From: Alligator mississippiensis
Taxonomy: Eukaryota > Chordata > Crocodylia > Alligatoridae
DNA: 64,000 nt
Direction of reading: 5' to 3'
Assembly: GCF_030867095.1 (NCBI RefSeq)
Contig: NC_081824.1
Span: forward strand, 171,996,933-172,060,932
Under the pieces are notes generated by a model. It searched no databases. It was given only the letters and a program-made list of their open reading frames with translations, and had not been told where the DNA came from. Shown piece after piece: positions 24,173 to 33,960 of the stretch. The translations under genes and the position numbers were made by a program. Position 1 is the first letter of the stretch, and each line of letters begins with the position of its first letter.

Positions 24173-24634
24173 GGGCATGTCCAGATGAGTGCACCTGTGT
24201 GATTTGCAGTGCTGCAGACCCATCTGCGGTGCCAGAAACCACACACACCACATACTCAGGCTCTCTCTACACTGCTAATTTGCAGTGCAGCAGTTTTTTC
24301 TGACACCAGGAGATCCCAGTGTAAAAGAAACCCATGTCAGAAAAAAGGTGTAGCAGCGCATGTGGCGATAGCATGCACTACCTGAAACCAGAGCCCGGCT
24401 AGCCAGGCTCTGCATACCTGGGTCGCCACTGGTGGTGTCTCAGAAGGCTCCCAGGACCCCAGGTAAGGCTGCTGGGGCCAGACCAGCCTTCCCTATGCCA
24501 TCGAAGGCAACTTGCCATGCGCCTGAGTTGCATGTGCATGGGTGTTCCCCAGAAACAAGTAACAGTGGCATAACTATGTGCTGCTGCTATTTGTCCCTGG
24601 GGAAATGCACATGCATGCTTGTCTGGCCGTGCCC
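24173..24634. mobile_element. Harbinger-like element
   Basis: The left end GGGCATGTCCAGATGAGTGC and the right-end reverse complement GGGCACGGCCAGACAAGC are imperfect inverted repeats. Flanks are CTA (24170-24172) and CTT (24635-24637), a 3-bp duplication with one change. The core includes the inverted words 'tttctgacacc' and 'gtcagaaaaa'. No coding. Confidence 0.65.
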
Positions 24635-24760
24635 CTTGATAGGGAAACAAAGTACCAAGCAATAAGAATCAAACTTTCTTTAGGAAAATCATTACAAAAA
24701 TACTAATGCTAAATACGATTAAAATCGGTTATTTGAAAGTGAATTTACTCCATAAAGAAC

Positions 24761-25240
24761 TGCCGTTTACTGGGTCAGACCATAAGTTCATCCTGCCCAG
24801 CTTCCTGTGTCACATAGTGGCAGAGAATGGATGCTGAAAGGGAGAGCAAACAGGGTATGACCAGGGTTATTTCCACTGTTCTTCTCTCACTTGCAGCCTC
24901 CAACCTTTAAGGTCTAGGAAGTTCTGATTCAAAGGCTGTACTCCTAACGCCCATGCTCAATAGCTACTGGTGCACCTTTCCTCCTAGAATTTGTCCAATC
25001 CCTTTTTGAATCAGGTTAATAACCTGTCGGCTTCCATTGTGGCAATAAGTTCCACAGTTGAATTAGTACCACAATTGTTCAAAAGTTCCACAATTGATTT
25101 GGGAGTGGGGGGATTAAAAAAAAATCAATCCACACTTGTATTACATGTTGTGTGAAAAAGAACTTCTTTTGTTAGTTTTAAACTTAGTACCTACTGGTTC
25201 CATTTTATGACCTCTAGTTCTAGTATTAGTCACAGGAGCA
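24761..25240 (-). mobile_element. CR1/L3-like LINE fragment
   Basis: Minus-strand copy of an old LINE 3' region: 'tgggtcagaccataagttca', then 'gacctctagttctagtatt', equivalent to the stretch upstream of the CR1-clade C-terminus. No open frame survives. It lies head to tail with the much younger CR1 at 25301. Confidence 0.6.
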
Positions 25241-25300
25241 CCTCATAAGCTTGAGCTCAAAGATCTTTTTGCTTTTAGCAGTACCTGTACTGTGCATATA

Positions 25301-27325
25301 CATAGATTCATAGATGTTAGGGTCGGAAGGGACCTCAATAGATCATCGAGTCCGACCCCCTGTATAAGCAGGAAAGAGTGCTGGGTCTAGATGACCCCAG
25401 CTAGATACTCATCTAACCTCCTCTTGAAGACCCCCAGGGTAGGGGAGAGCACCACCTCCCTTGGGAGCCCGTTCCAGACCTTGGCCACTCGAACTGTGAA
25501 GAAGTTCTTCCTAATGTCCAGTCTAAATCTGCTCTCTGCTAGCTTGTGGCCATTGTTTCTTGTAACCCCTGGGGGCGCCTTGGTGAATAAATCCTCACCA
25601 ATTCCCTTCTGTGCCCCCGTGATGAACTTATAGGCAGCCACAAGGTCGCCTCTCAACCTTCTCTTGCGGAGGCTGAAAAGGTCCAGTTTCTCTAGTCTCT
25701 CATCGTATGGCTTGGTCTGCAGGCCCTTAACCATACGAGTGGCCCTTCTCTGGACCCTCTCCAGGTTATCCGCATCCTTCTTGAAGTGTGGCGCCCAGAA
25801 TTGCACGCAGTACTCCAGCTGCAGTCTGACCAGCACCCGATAGAGGGGAAGTATCACCTCCTTGGACCTATTCGTCATGCATCTGCTGATGCACGATAAA
25901 GTGCCATTGGCTTTTCTGATGGCTTTGTCACACTGCCGACTCATGTTCATCTTGGAGTCCACTAGGACTCCAAGATCCCTTTCCACCTCTGTGCCACCCA
26001 GCAGGTCATTTCCTAGGCTGTAGGTGTGCTGGACATTTTTCCTCCCTAGGTGCAGCACTTTGCATTTCTCCTTGTTGAACTGCATTCTGTTGTTTTCTGC
26101 CCACTTGTCCAGCCTGTCCAGGTCTGCCTGCAGCTGTTCCCTGCCCTCCGGCGTGTCCACTTCTCCCCATAGCTTTGTGTCATCTGCAAACTTGGACAGA
26201 GTACATTTCACTCCCTCGTCCAAGTCACTGATGAAGACATTAAAGAGTATCGGTCCAAGGACCAAGCCCTGCGGGACCCCACTGCCCACACCCTTCCAGG
26301 TCGAAACCGACCCATCTACCACGACTCTCTGGGTGCGACCCTCCAGCCAATTCGCCACCCACCGGACTGTGTAGTCATCCAAGTCACAGCCTCTTAACTT
26401 GTTCACCAGTATGGGGTGGGATACCGTATCGAAGGCCTTCCTGAAGTCTAAGTATACGACATCCACCCCTCCTCCTGTGTCCAGGCGTTTCGTAACCTGG
26501 TCATAGAAAGAGACTAGATTGGTCAGGCACGATCTGCCTGCCACAAACCCGTGCTGGTTTCCCCTCAGCATAATTTGTCCTGCCGGGCTCTCGCAAATGT
26601 GAGCCTTGATAATTTTTTCAAAGACTTTGCCAAGGATTGAGGTGAGACTGACCGGCCTATAGTTGCCCGGGTCCTCCTTCCTCCCCTTTTTGAAAATGGG
26701 GACCACGTTGGCCCTTTTCCAGTCCTCCGGGACTTGGCCCATGCGCCATGAGCGTTTGAATATTCCCGCCAGTGGCTCTGCAATGATGTCGGCCAGTGCC
26801 TTCAGCACCCTCAGATGGAGCTCATCCGGGCCTGCCGACTTAAAGGCATCCAGTTCTTCCAAGTGACTCTGCACCATCTCAGGGTCTACGCATGGTAGTC
26901 TGGCACCTTGCTGCTGCCTCTCTACAACCCCAGTGAGAGACTTGTCGTGCCCCTCACTTAGGAACACTGAGGCAAAGAACTCGTTGAGGAGTTCAGCCTT
27001 GTCCCCCCTGTCTGTCACCAATTGTTTCTGCCCATTTAGCAGGGGTCCTATTCCTTCCTGGGTCTTCCTTTTACTCCCTATATATCTAAAAAACAATTTC
27101 TTGTTGTCTTTTACTTGGGGTGCCATCCTCAGCTCCACGGTAGCTTTGGCCCATCTAACTGCCTCCCTACAAGCACAAGCAGAGGAGGTATATTCATCTT
27201 TGGTGATCTCTCCCTGTTTCCACTTTTTATGTGCTCCCCTTTTGGCCCTTAGGCTGCCCTGGACATCTTGCTCCTCCAAGCATAAGCAGCAATGTGCTCC
27301 TTCCACCCTGCAGTTTTCTTTCAGC
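25301..27325 (-). mobile_element. Young, 5'-truncated CR1 LINE
   Basis: About 2 kb of CR1 on the minus strand with one uninterrupted reading frame, an 86-bp 3'UTR and the CR1 3' terminus. The terminus is the hairpin 'gggtcggaagggacctc' paired with 'gagtccgaccc', then the 'tctatgaatctatg' tail. The 5' end lies inside ORF2, so the AP-like endonuclease domain and ORF1 are missing. No target duplication is visible, as is usual for CR1. It is a typical dead-on-arrival insertion but has accumulated no frame-breaking change. Confidence 0.95.
25387..27306 (-). CDS. CR1 ORF2 reverse transcriptase, N-terminally truncated, open
   Basis: A 639-residue open frame of a non-LTR retrotransposon polyprotein. 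Numbering is from the first GTG at 27306; the frame is open back to a TAG at 27325-27327. Residues 1-85 are the linker before RT. Around 157 is GPDELHLRVLK, at 194-208 EDWKRANVVPIF and at 215 NYRPVSL. RT motif A is YLDFRKAFD (catalytic Asp about 287), then GVPQG near 343-347. Motif C is FADD (Asp 375 and 376). The thumb and the CR1 C-terminal region, ending LDEYLAGVI, are complete. All catalytic aspartates are present. The endonuclease (roughly the first third of a normal CR1 ORF2) is absent and no promoter is visible, so autonomous activity is unlikely. First ATG in frame is about residue 61. Confidence 0.9.
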   Translation of the reverse strand: MEGAHCCLCLEEQDVQGSLRAKRGAHKKWKQGEITKDEYTSSACACREAVRWAKATVELRMAPQVKDNKKLFFRYIGSKRKTQEGIGPLLNGQKQLVTDRGDKAELLNEFFASVFLSEGHDKSLTGVVERQQQGARLPCVDPEMVQSHLEELDAFKSAGPDELHLRVLKALADIIAEPLAGIFKRSWRMGQVPEDWKRANVVPIFKKGRKEDPGNYRPVSLTSILGKVFEKIIKAHICESPAGQIMLRGNQHGFVAGRSCLTNLVSFYDQVTKRLDTGGGVDVVYLDFRKAFDTVSHPILVNKLRGCDLDDYTVRWVANWLEGRTQRVVVDGSVSTWKGVGSGVPQGLVLGPILFNVFISDLDEGVKCTLSKFADDTKLWGEVDTPEGREQLQADLDRLDKWAENNRMQFNKEKCKVLHLGRKNVQHTYSLGNDLLGGTEVERDLGVLVDSKMNMSRQCDKAIRKANGTLSCISRCMTNRSKEVILPLYRVLVRLQLEYCVQFWAPHFKKDADNLERVQRRATRMVKGLQTKPYDERLEKLDLFSLRKRRLRGDLVAAYKFITGAQKGIGEDLFTKAPPGVTRNNGHKLAESRFRLDIRKNFFTVRVAKVWNGLPREVVLSPTLGVFKRRLDEYLAGVI

Positions 27326-28593
27326 TACAGAATCCCAATGGAAAGGAGCAGAGGATGCGATTTGAAAAATTCATATGGACAGCAAGTCTCAAAGAATTCC
27401 AGTAACTTATCTGTCTCCTTTAAGTGCTTCATCATATGCAGTTTCACTGTAAGTGATCCAAAGTAATGCCTTCTCCTTCTCCAAATGAATTTGGTGTATT
27501 AGTGCCACTTTTTTCCATCAAATGCTAAAACCCTTTAAAACTGTGTAACTGAGGGGTGCTCAGTGGTGCCACCACCTGATCTGGGGCAAGTAAGAAAATG
27601 GATCCAAAATCTACTATGTGGCCATTTAGTTCTAAAAAGTATGGCTAGAGTCTTGGTAGTTATCTCAGTGTGGCAAGGAGTGTGAGAGCAAGAACTCAAG
27701 AGGCAGTATGAAGGGTCCTGGTGCCCATGAAGCATCCTGTGTTGGTAGCTCAGATGGACTACTGCTGGTACCAGAATTAAAAGCAGCAGAGACTCTGATT
27801 CTTGTAGGACAAAGAGGTTCCCTGAGACTGTAAAGTGGGGTGGTAGGCAGAGCAAGGACCAGGATCAAGAAGTGCTTCTGGGTCATTCTGTACCTCAATA
27901 GAACTGAAAACCCTGATCTGGTGAAGAGTATGCTGCTCAGTTGGTAATTTCTGGCTGGCGGAGTGAAAGGTCTCTTTTGAGGGTCCTAGGATCTCGGTAG
28001 CATTAAGTGCCAAAAATTTCTGACATTTTCTGGGAAATACTTGGGGCAAGGAATCTTCTTGGGACAGGAGTCTCAGAACAGGAATCTTCTCTTCAAGCTT
28101 GCCTTGGACTTCATGTTGCCAGGAGCCCACTTCTCTGGTGCCAGCAATGGTGAAATGTGAGGCTGGAACCCTAATTTTTTGCTTCCTTCCTGGTTTGGGA
28201 AGTGAAGGAACTACAAATGGCATTTTTCCCTAGAATATGAGATGCCTATAGATCCCATAATGGGTTTCTCCCAGCCAGAAAAAGCATTTGAGTGCCTGTT
28301 GCTGGCAGGTATAGTTTTATCAAATGCGAAACAATATTTGAAGCTTGGAGAGCTAAAAGAGGCTGTGCTAGATACAAGAAGAAATGAAGACTTAGTCACC
28401 TTGGAAGGAAAGGCAAGCCTTCCTGGGCCAGAAAGGCCCTACCATAAAAAACAAAACCCAATATTTCCTTTCTGCTTTGCTCAGTGCCAACAAGCAGTGA
28501 AAGAACAATAACATTCTAACTGGGACTGAAATTTACAAAAAAAATCTATGAACAATTAAAAAATGAATGTTAAGGCCTAAAACTGAGATCAGT
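27326..28593. other. Unrecognised DNA
   Basis: No exon identified. A minus-strand frame at 27777-28223 (148 codons) has no known domain. The stretch just upstream of the CR1 ('aaagaattccagtaacttat') has the feel of an older dispersed repeat, but I cannot name it. Confidence 0.35.
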
Positions 28594-29154
28594 GGGCACA
28601 TCTACATGTGCATATTAATGCGAAGCAATAAACTCCAGCACTTATTGCTCCAGAGTTTATTGCTCTGTGTGACAGGGGGCATGCTCGGGGCCAAGTCAGC
28701 CCGCCCCCCTGTCTATAGGGCAGTCTACCCAGTCTCACCTGCCACGACTTTGCTGTTCCCATAACCAGTGGTATAATGCAGGAGGCTGCCCATTACATGC
28801 CCCAATGCCACGGAGTGCTATTCATAGCTCCATACTGTCTCTACACCATGGCCCATGCCTAGCAGGGAGTCCCAGGGGGTCAGCCTGCCAGCCTGGGTCT
28901 GCTTTCCCCAGTTCAATGTACTGCAGAGGGGCTGGCTGGGGCACGAGGGTGCTTCAGTGTGGGGCTAGCCGATAGGTAGCTCCTACACTGAAGCACCCTT
29001 GTGCCCCAGCCAGCTGGGGCAGCGTCTACACTTCCGCTGCTGTGTAGTAAATTAGCTTACTCCAGCCTAATAGGGGTGCACATGTAGACATTGAGAAGTT
29101 TACTACACAGCTAATTAGTCTACTGCTCAGTAAATGCCTTGTGTAAACACACCC
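28594..29154. mobile_element. Harbinger-like element, long subfamily
   Basis: The left end GGGCACATCTACATGTGC and the right-end reverse complement GGGTGTGTTTACACAAGGC are inverted. AGT flanks both sides (28591-28593, 29155-29157). The interior has 'aataaactccagcacttatt' and a strong hairpin: 'ggctggctggggcacgaggg' (28925 onward) pairs with 'cccttgtgccccagccagct' (28996 onward). It is the best-preserved member of the subfamily seen also at 10391, 36339 and 59826. Confidence 0.8.
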
Positions 29155-30299
29155 AGTGAGGATAGCAAGTCTCCATCTCAAGCAGTGGAGAGGAATTGAA
29201 GAGTAGGAGGTGCACACCACACACACTTTTGATGCAGGAGCAGCATGCCCTGCAGTGGAATGCACATATGGACAATCATTAAAAGGAATATTGAGGTTTC
29301 CTGCATGCTAATTTGTACTTAATTAAAGGTGGTAATTTTAAATCACTTTGTTCTAAAAAAACCCAAAACAAAGTCTGGTCTGGCATCAAAGTCTGGCATC
29401 AAAGTCAGACTCAACTGAAATGTTGATTTGCAGCCACCCCCTGCACATTTCCCCTGGAGGATATACAACACATACAGTCAGTTTAAATGAGGTGGCAATT
29501 TTGCTCTCTGTCATTCACATGGCACCCATCAATGCAACATCTAAAAGCTGATGTATGGGGATGAAGAAAACTGCATAATTTTTCAAAAGTCTTTTACTTT
29601 ATTTGTTTCTTTGCCAATATCATCTTGAAGGAGTTCATTTAAAACTATATATTTGTAACCTGGGTGGTACGTGGCAGATACCTCCTGTCCAATTGAAGGG
29701 ATGTCAGAGGTTGTGGGAGTGTCCTTCTCAGCAGCTCAGAGGGAGAGAAGGATCTTGGAGTCATAACTGCACTTGATGATAAAGCATAGGTTAGTCTACA
29801 AATCTATGACAGGAATGTCTGGCAGTGATGGGACAGTAATTGAACATACACATAAGGTTACACCAAATGAGATACACATATATACAGACAACCCATACAA
29901 TGAGTTCAAATATAAAAAATGGCTTACAATCCTTTACAATAAGGATGCGGGGTTACAACAAGAGTCCCGACAGTAAGGAACCAGACCACAACAATGGGTC
30001 AGCAGCTGTGCCCAAAGGAGAAATGACAACCCATGGAAAGATCCCATTACCTAATAGAACGTCATTACCCTCTCCCAAGTCGCTCAGCTAGGAGGGGCCC
30101 ATAACCATGACACCACCCTTAACAAACAGGGGCCCTAGACTCCCCTCTGTGCCCAGGCTAAAATTGTCCCCACTCCTCAGGGGCTTCCCCTTGATCACCC
30201 GCAGTGAGGCAGGCCCCTCCTCCCCTGTGGGAATCCCTTTTTCCCTACATAACTCACAACTCCCAGAGTCCTCCCTCCCAGGGGTGGTCAGCCCGTCCG
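29155..30299. other. Mostly unrecognised; tiny CR1-like remnant
   Basis: No gene seen. Around 29744-29785 the plus strand reads as a REKDLGVI-like peptide, which matches the ERDLGV segment of CR1 ORF2, so a small plus-strand CR1 relic is likely. The block 29655-30300 might be part of an LTR-type repeat, but no terminus could be defined. Confidence 0.35.
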
Positions 30300-31030
30300 G
30301 TCACTGCTCATGGCAGGAAGGCCCAAGCTGCCTCGTGCAGCTACCAGGGCCTTTCAGTCCTCTCTCATCCCACCATGCACCACCCTGTGCACCGAAGGGG
30401 GCATCTGCTTAGGGCAGGGTTGGGGACCCATGCTGCCTCACGCAGCCATGGTGACCCTTCCTATCTACAGCCTTGTGCACCGATCCATGCACCGATGGCC
30501 CAGTTCCTGCCTCGTGCAGGATTGGGGATCTGTGCTGCTTCGTGTAGGTGCTTGGGTCCCTTCCAGCTCTACCAGCCCTGTGCATCAATCCATGCACTGT
30601 GGAACCTCTACTGCTCATGGAGTCAGGGACTCAAGCTGCCTCATGCAGACCTGGAGTCCCATCAGCTCTCCAGCCCTGTGCACCAATCCATGCACTGAGG
30701 GCTCCTGCCTCATGCAGGGTAGGGGGACCTGCGCTGCCTCATGCAGCCACTGAGGTCCTATCCACTCCCGGACCCTCTCCAGCCCTGTGCACCAATCTGT
30801 GCACCGAGGGCTCCTGCCTCATGCAGGGTTGGGGGGCCCATGCTGCCTCATACATCTGCCAAAGTCCCATCTGCTCTCCACCAGCCCCCTGCACCACTCT
30901 GTGCACCACAGGAGCTGGGCTCCTGCGTCGTGCAGGGATGGGGGCCTGCACTGCCTCATGTAGCCGCTGAGGTCCCGTCCACTCCCAGACCCTCTGTGCA
31001 CCAATCTGTGCACCAACGCCATAGCTCCCT
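30300..31030. repeat. GC-rich tandem repeat, about 7 units of about 103 bp
   Basis: The word 'ccctgtgcaccaatc', with variants, recurs at about 30383, 30471, 30576, 30674, 30783, 30887 and 30990, a spacing of 88 to 109 bases. Each unit also has 'ctgcctcatgcagg', a small palindrome, and 'gaggtcc'. Because unit lengths are often not multiples of three, the long overlapping frames on both strands (for example 30204-30698, 30741-31226) are by-products of GC-rich, stop-poor DNA. I do not call a protein here. Confidence 0.85.
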
Positions 31031-31844
31031 CCACAGCGGGGCTGGGGATGCAGCTGCTTGCTGCTCCCAGCTAGGTGGTGGCACCTTCTGGGGCAACTGC
31101 TCCACCCTTCTGGTCAGCTCTACCAGCTCTTCACAAGCCTCCGTCTTCATTGACCCTTGCAGACAGCCCCCCATGTGCTGGACATGTGGGCTATTATCCC
31201 TTCTGGAGGCTCCACCCCCAGATTGAAAATGGACCAAAGGGAAAGCCTGAGGAGTTAGTTCCCCCTCAGGTCCTCTTCTTTATCCTGGCCCTGGGCAGGG
31301 TGGGGCAAGCTTACCTCCTGCCTCCTCCTGGTTTGTGGAAATGCCCCACCAATCGACCTGAGCCACTTTGGGCTCAAGTTAACAATCTGGGCTGCTGGTG
31401 AGCCCATTGGCTAGCCTGCCACATATTAATACTTTAGACAGATAAGTCCTCACTTAACAGGTTATTAAGACTGCAGTGAGAAACTGAGAAATTCAGTAGA
31501 ATGTCTCTTACTCAAGCCAAGTATTTTATAATAACAAACTAGGATGTAAAGTGTTGTGGAATGTTTCATAGATTCATAGACTGTAGAGTCAGAAGGGACC
31601 CAATGGATCATTGTGTCCGACCCCCTGCCCCTGGCAGGAAAGAGGACCAAGGTCAGATGACCCCAGCCAGGTGACTATCTAGCCTCCTCTTGAAGACCCC
31701 CAAGCTAGGTGATAGCACCACCTCTTTTGGAAGCCCATTCCAGATCCTGGCCACGCTTACTGTGAAAAATTTCTTCCTAATATCTAACCTAAATCCACTC
31801 TCAACTAGTTTACATCCATTATTCCTAGTCACTCCCTGCGGCGC

Positions 31845-32399
31845 CTAAGTAAACAGCGCATCACCTATTCCCCGTTGACCTCCCCTAATAAATCTATAGG
31901 CGGCCACAAGATCTCCCCTCAGCCGTCTCTTGTGAAGGCTGAAGAGATTCAGTTCTCTCAACCTCCCCCCATAGGGTCTATTATGAAGGCCAATAATCAT
32001 GCGAGTGGCCCTCCTCTGGACCCTCTCAAGATTCCCTGTGTCCCTCTTGAAGTGTGGCGCCCAAAACTGGACATAGTAGTCCAACTGCGGCCTGACCAGT
32101 GCCGCATAGAGGGGGAGCATCACCTCCTTTGTTCTATTAGTCATACACCTGCTACTGCATGACAAGGTGCGATTGGCCTTGTTGATGGCCTCGTTACATT
32201 GCTGGCTCATGTTCATCTTGGAGTCAGTTATGACTCCAAGATCCCTCTCTGCCTCTGAGATGCTAAGAAGGACTACAAGGTTTGTCAGGCAGGATCTACC
32301 TGTGACAAACCTGTGCTGGTTTCCCCTTAGCATTGTTTCCCCTGCTTGATTATTTTCTCTAGCATTTTCCCAGGAATAGAGGTAAGACTGAATGGTCAA
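31845..32399 (-). pseudogene. CR1 ORF2 remnant with catalytic core deleted
   Basis: The 184-codon frame joins a FVTGRSCLTNLV segment directly to ERDLGVITDSKMN. In the intact 25-kb copy these are about 180 residues apart, so motifs A, B and C (YLDF, PQG, FADD) are removed by a deletion that keeps the frame. Downstream segments (PQLDYYVQFWAP, LERVQRRATRM) are preserved. A stop ends the frame in the thumb/C-terminal region. No RT activity is possible. Confidence 0.85.
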
Positions 32400-32789
32400 A
32401 AGTCACCCAGCTCATCCCTTCCCTCTTTCTTGAAAATAGGCACCACATTGGCCCTTCTCCAGTCCTCAGGGACTTGGCCAGAGCACCACGAGTGCTCGAA
32501 CAGCTGTGCCAGCAGCTCAGCTATGACACTGGTCAATTCTTTCAGCAGCCGTGGATGGAGGTCATCTGGCCCTGCTGACTTCTACCCATCCAGCTCCTCC
32601 AGGAGCTCCTTCTCTATTTCAGAACTAACCGTAGGCGGAGTGGTAACATGTGGACATCCATCAATGATCGAGGTGGGGGAATTGGCTTGGTCGGTACATA
32701 AAAATACTGAAGTAAAGAACTCATTGAAGATCTCTGCTTTTTTCCCCGTGTCAACCACCAACTGTCCTGATTTGTCCTGCAGGGGCCCT

Positions 32790-33864
32790 ATAGATTCATA
32801 GATGTTAGGGTCGGAAGGGACCTCAATAGATCATCGAGTCCGACCCCCTGCATAGGCAGGAAAGAGTGCTGGGTCTAGATGACCCCAGCTAGATGCCTAT
32901 CTAACCTCCTCTTGAAGACCCCCAGGGTAGGAGAGAGCACCACCTCCCTTGGGAGCCTGTTCCAGACCCTGGCCACTCGAACTGTGAAGAAGTTCCTCCT
33001 AATGTCCCATCTAAATCTGCTGTCTGCTAGCTTGTGGCCATTATTTCTTGTAACCCCCGGGGGCGCCTTGGTGAATAAATACTCACCAATTCCCTTCTGT
33101 GCCCCCGTGATGAACTCATAGGCAGCCACAAGGTCGCCTCTCAACCTTCTCTTGCGGAGGCTGAAAAGGTCCAGTTTCTCTAGTCTCTCCTCGTAGGGCT
33201 TGGTCTGCAGGCCCTTAACCATACGAGTGGCCCTTCTCTAGACCCTCTCCAGGTTATCCACATCCCTCTTGAATTGCGGCGCCCAGAATTGCACGCAGTA
33301 CTCCAACTGCGGTCTGACCAGCGCCCGATAGAGGGGAAGTATCACCTCCTTGGACCTATTCGTCATGCATCTGCTGATGCACTATAAAGTGCCATTGGCT
33401 TTTCTGATGGCTTTGTCACACTGCCAACTCATGTTCATCTTGGAGTCTACTAGGACTCCAAGATCCCTTTCCACTTCCGTGCCACCCAGCAGGTCATTCC
33501 CTGGGCTGTAGGTGTGCTGGACATTTTTCCTCCCTAGGTGCAGCACTTTGCATTTCTCCTTGTTGAATTGCATTCTGTTGTTTTCTGCCCACTTGTCCAA
33601 CCTGTCCAGGTCTGCCTGCAGCTGTTCCCTGCCCTCCGGCGTGTCCACTTCTCCCCATAGCTTTGTGTCATCTGCAAACTTGGACAGAGTACATTTCACT
33701 CCCTCGTCCAAGTCGCTGATGAAGACATTAAAGAGTATCGGTCCAAGGACCGAGCCCTGCAGGACCCCACTGCCCGCACCCTTCCAGGTCGAAGCCGACC
33801 CATCCACCACGACTCTCTGGGTGCGACCCTCCAGCCAATTGCCACCCACCGGACTGTGTAGTCA
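32790..33864 (-). mobile_element. Younger CR1 LINE nested in the older one
   Basis: The 3' terminus 'tagattcatagatgttagg' starts at 32791. It is close to the 25301 copy: I count about 13 differences in the first 210 bases of alignment from the ORF end. It is 5'-truncated at 33864, and host CR1 sequence resumes at once. No clear target duplication. Confidence 0.9.
32875..33849 (-). pseudogene. CR1 ORF2 fragment with stops and a frameshift
   Basis: Two open pieces, 33382-33849 and 32875-33222, are colinear with the intact copy. The breaks are a one-base deletion near 33840 (in the NWLEG region), a stop replacing Ser in the TLSC segment at about 33384, and a stop replacing Gln in the LERVQRR segment at about 33238. 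FADD and GVLQG-type motifs are present; motif A (YLDF) lies beyond the 5' truncation. Confidence 0.88.
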
Positions 33865-33960
33865 CAGTGTATGTTGCTCTGAGCTTTCCTTTTCCCACCA
33901 TATACCTGAAGAAGGACTTTTTATTGTTCTCGATTGTTGACGTTATTAACTGTTGTCACA

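Larger units (their letters stand above)
31567..33960 (-). mobile_element. Older CR1 LINE interrupted by a younger CR1
   Basis: The host copy occupies 31567-32789 and resumes at 33865 to about 33960. Its 3' end is the 'catagattcatagactg' terminus with the paired 'tcagaagggacc' block. The distal piece encodes an ENNKKSFFRYMVGK-like peptide that matches VKDNKKLFFRYIG of the intact copy, proving continuity across the insertion. Its ORF has lost the catalytic core (see 31845-32399). Confidence 0.88.

Noticed and set aside
27777..28223. 148-codon minus-strand frame next to the CR1
   Set aside because: No recognised motif and not part of CR1.
30204..31226. Long plus-strand frames rich in Pro, Cys and His
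   Set aside because: They arise from a tandem repeat with unit lengths that are not multiples of three, and comparable frames exist on the other strand.
29655..31425. Possible solo LTR (TG...CA) around the tandem repeat
   Set aside because: No matching target duplication, polyadenylation signal or partner LTR could be identified.
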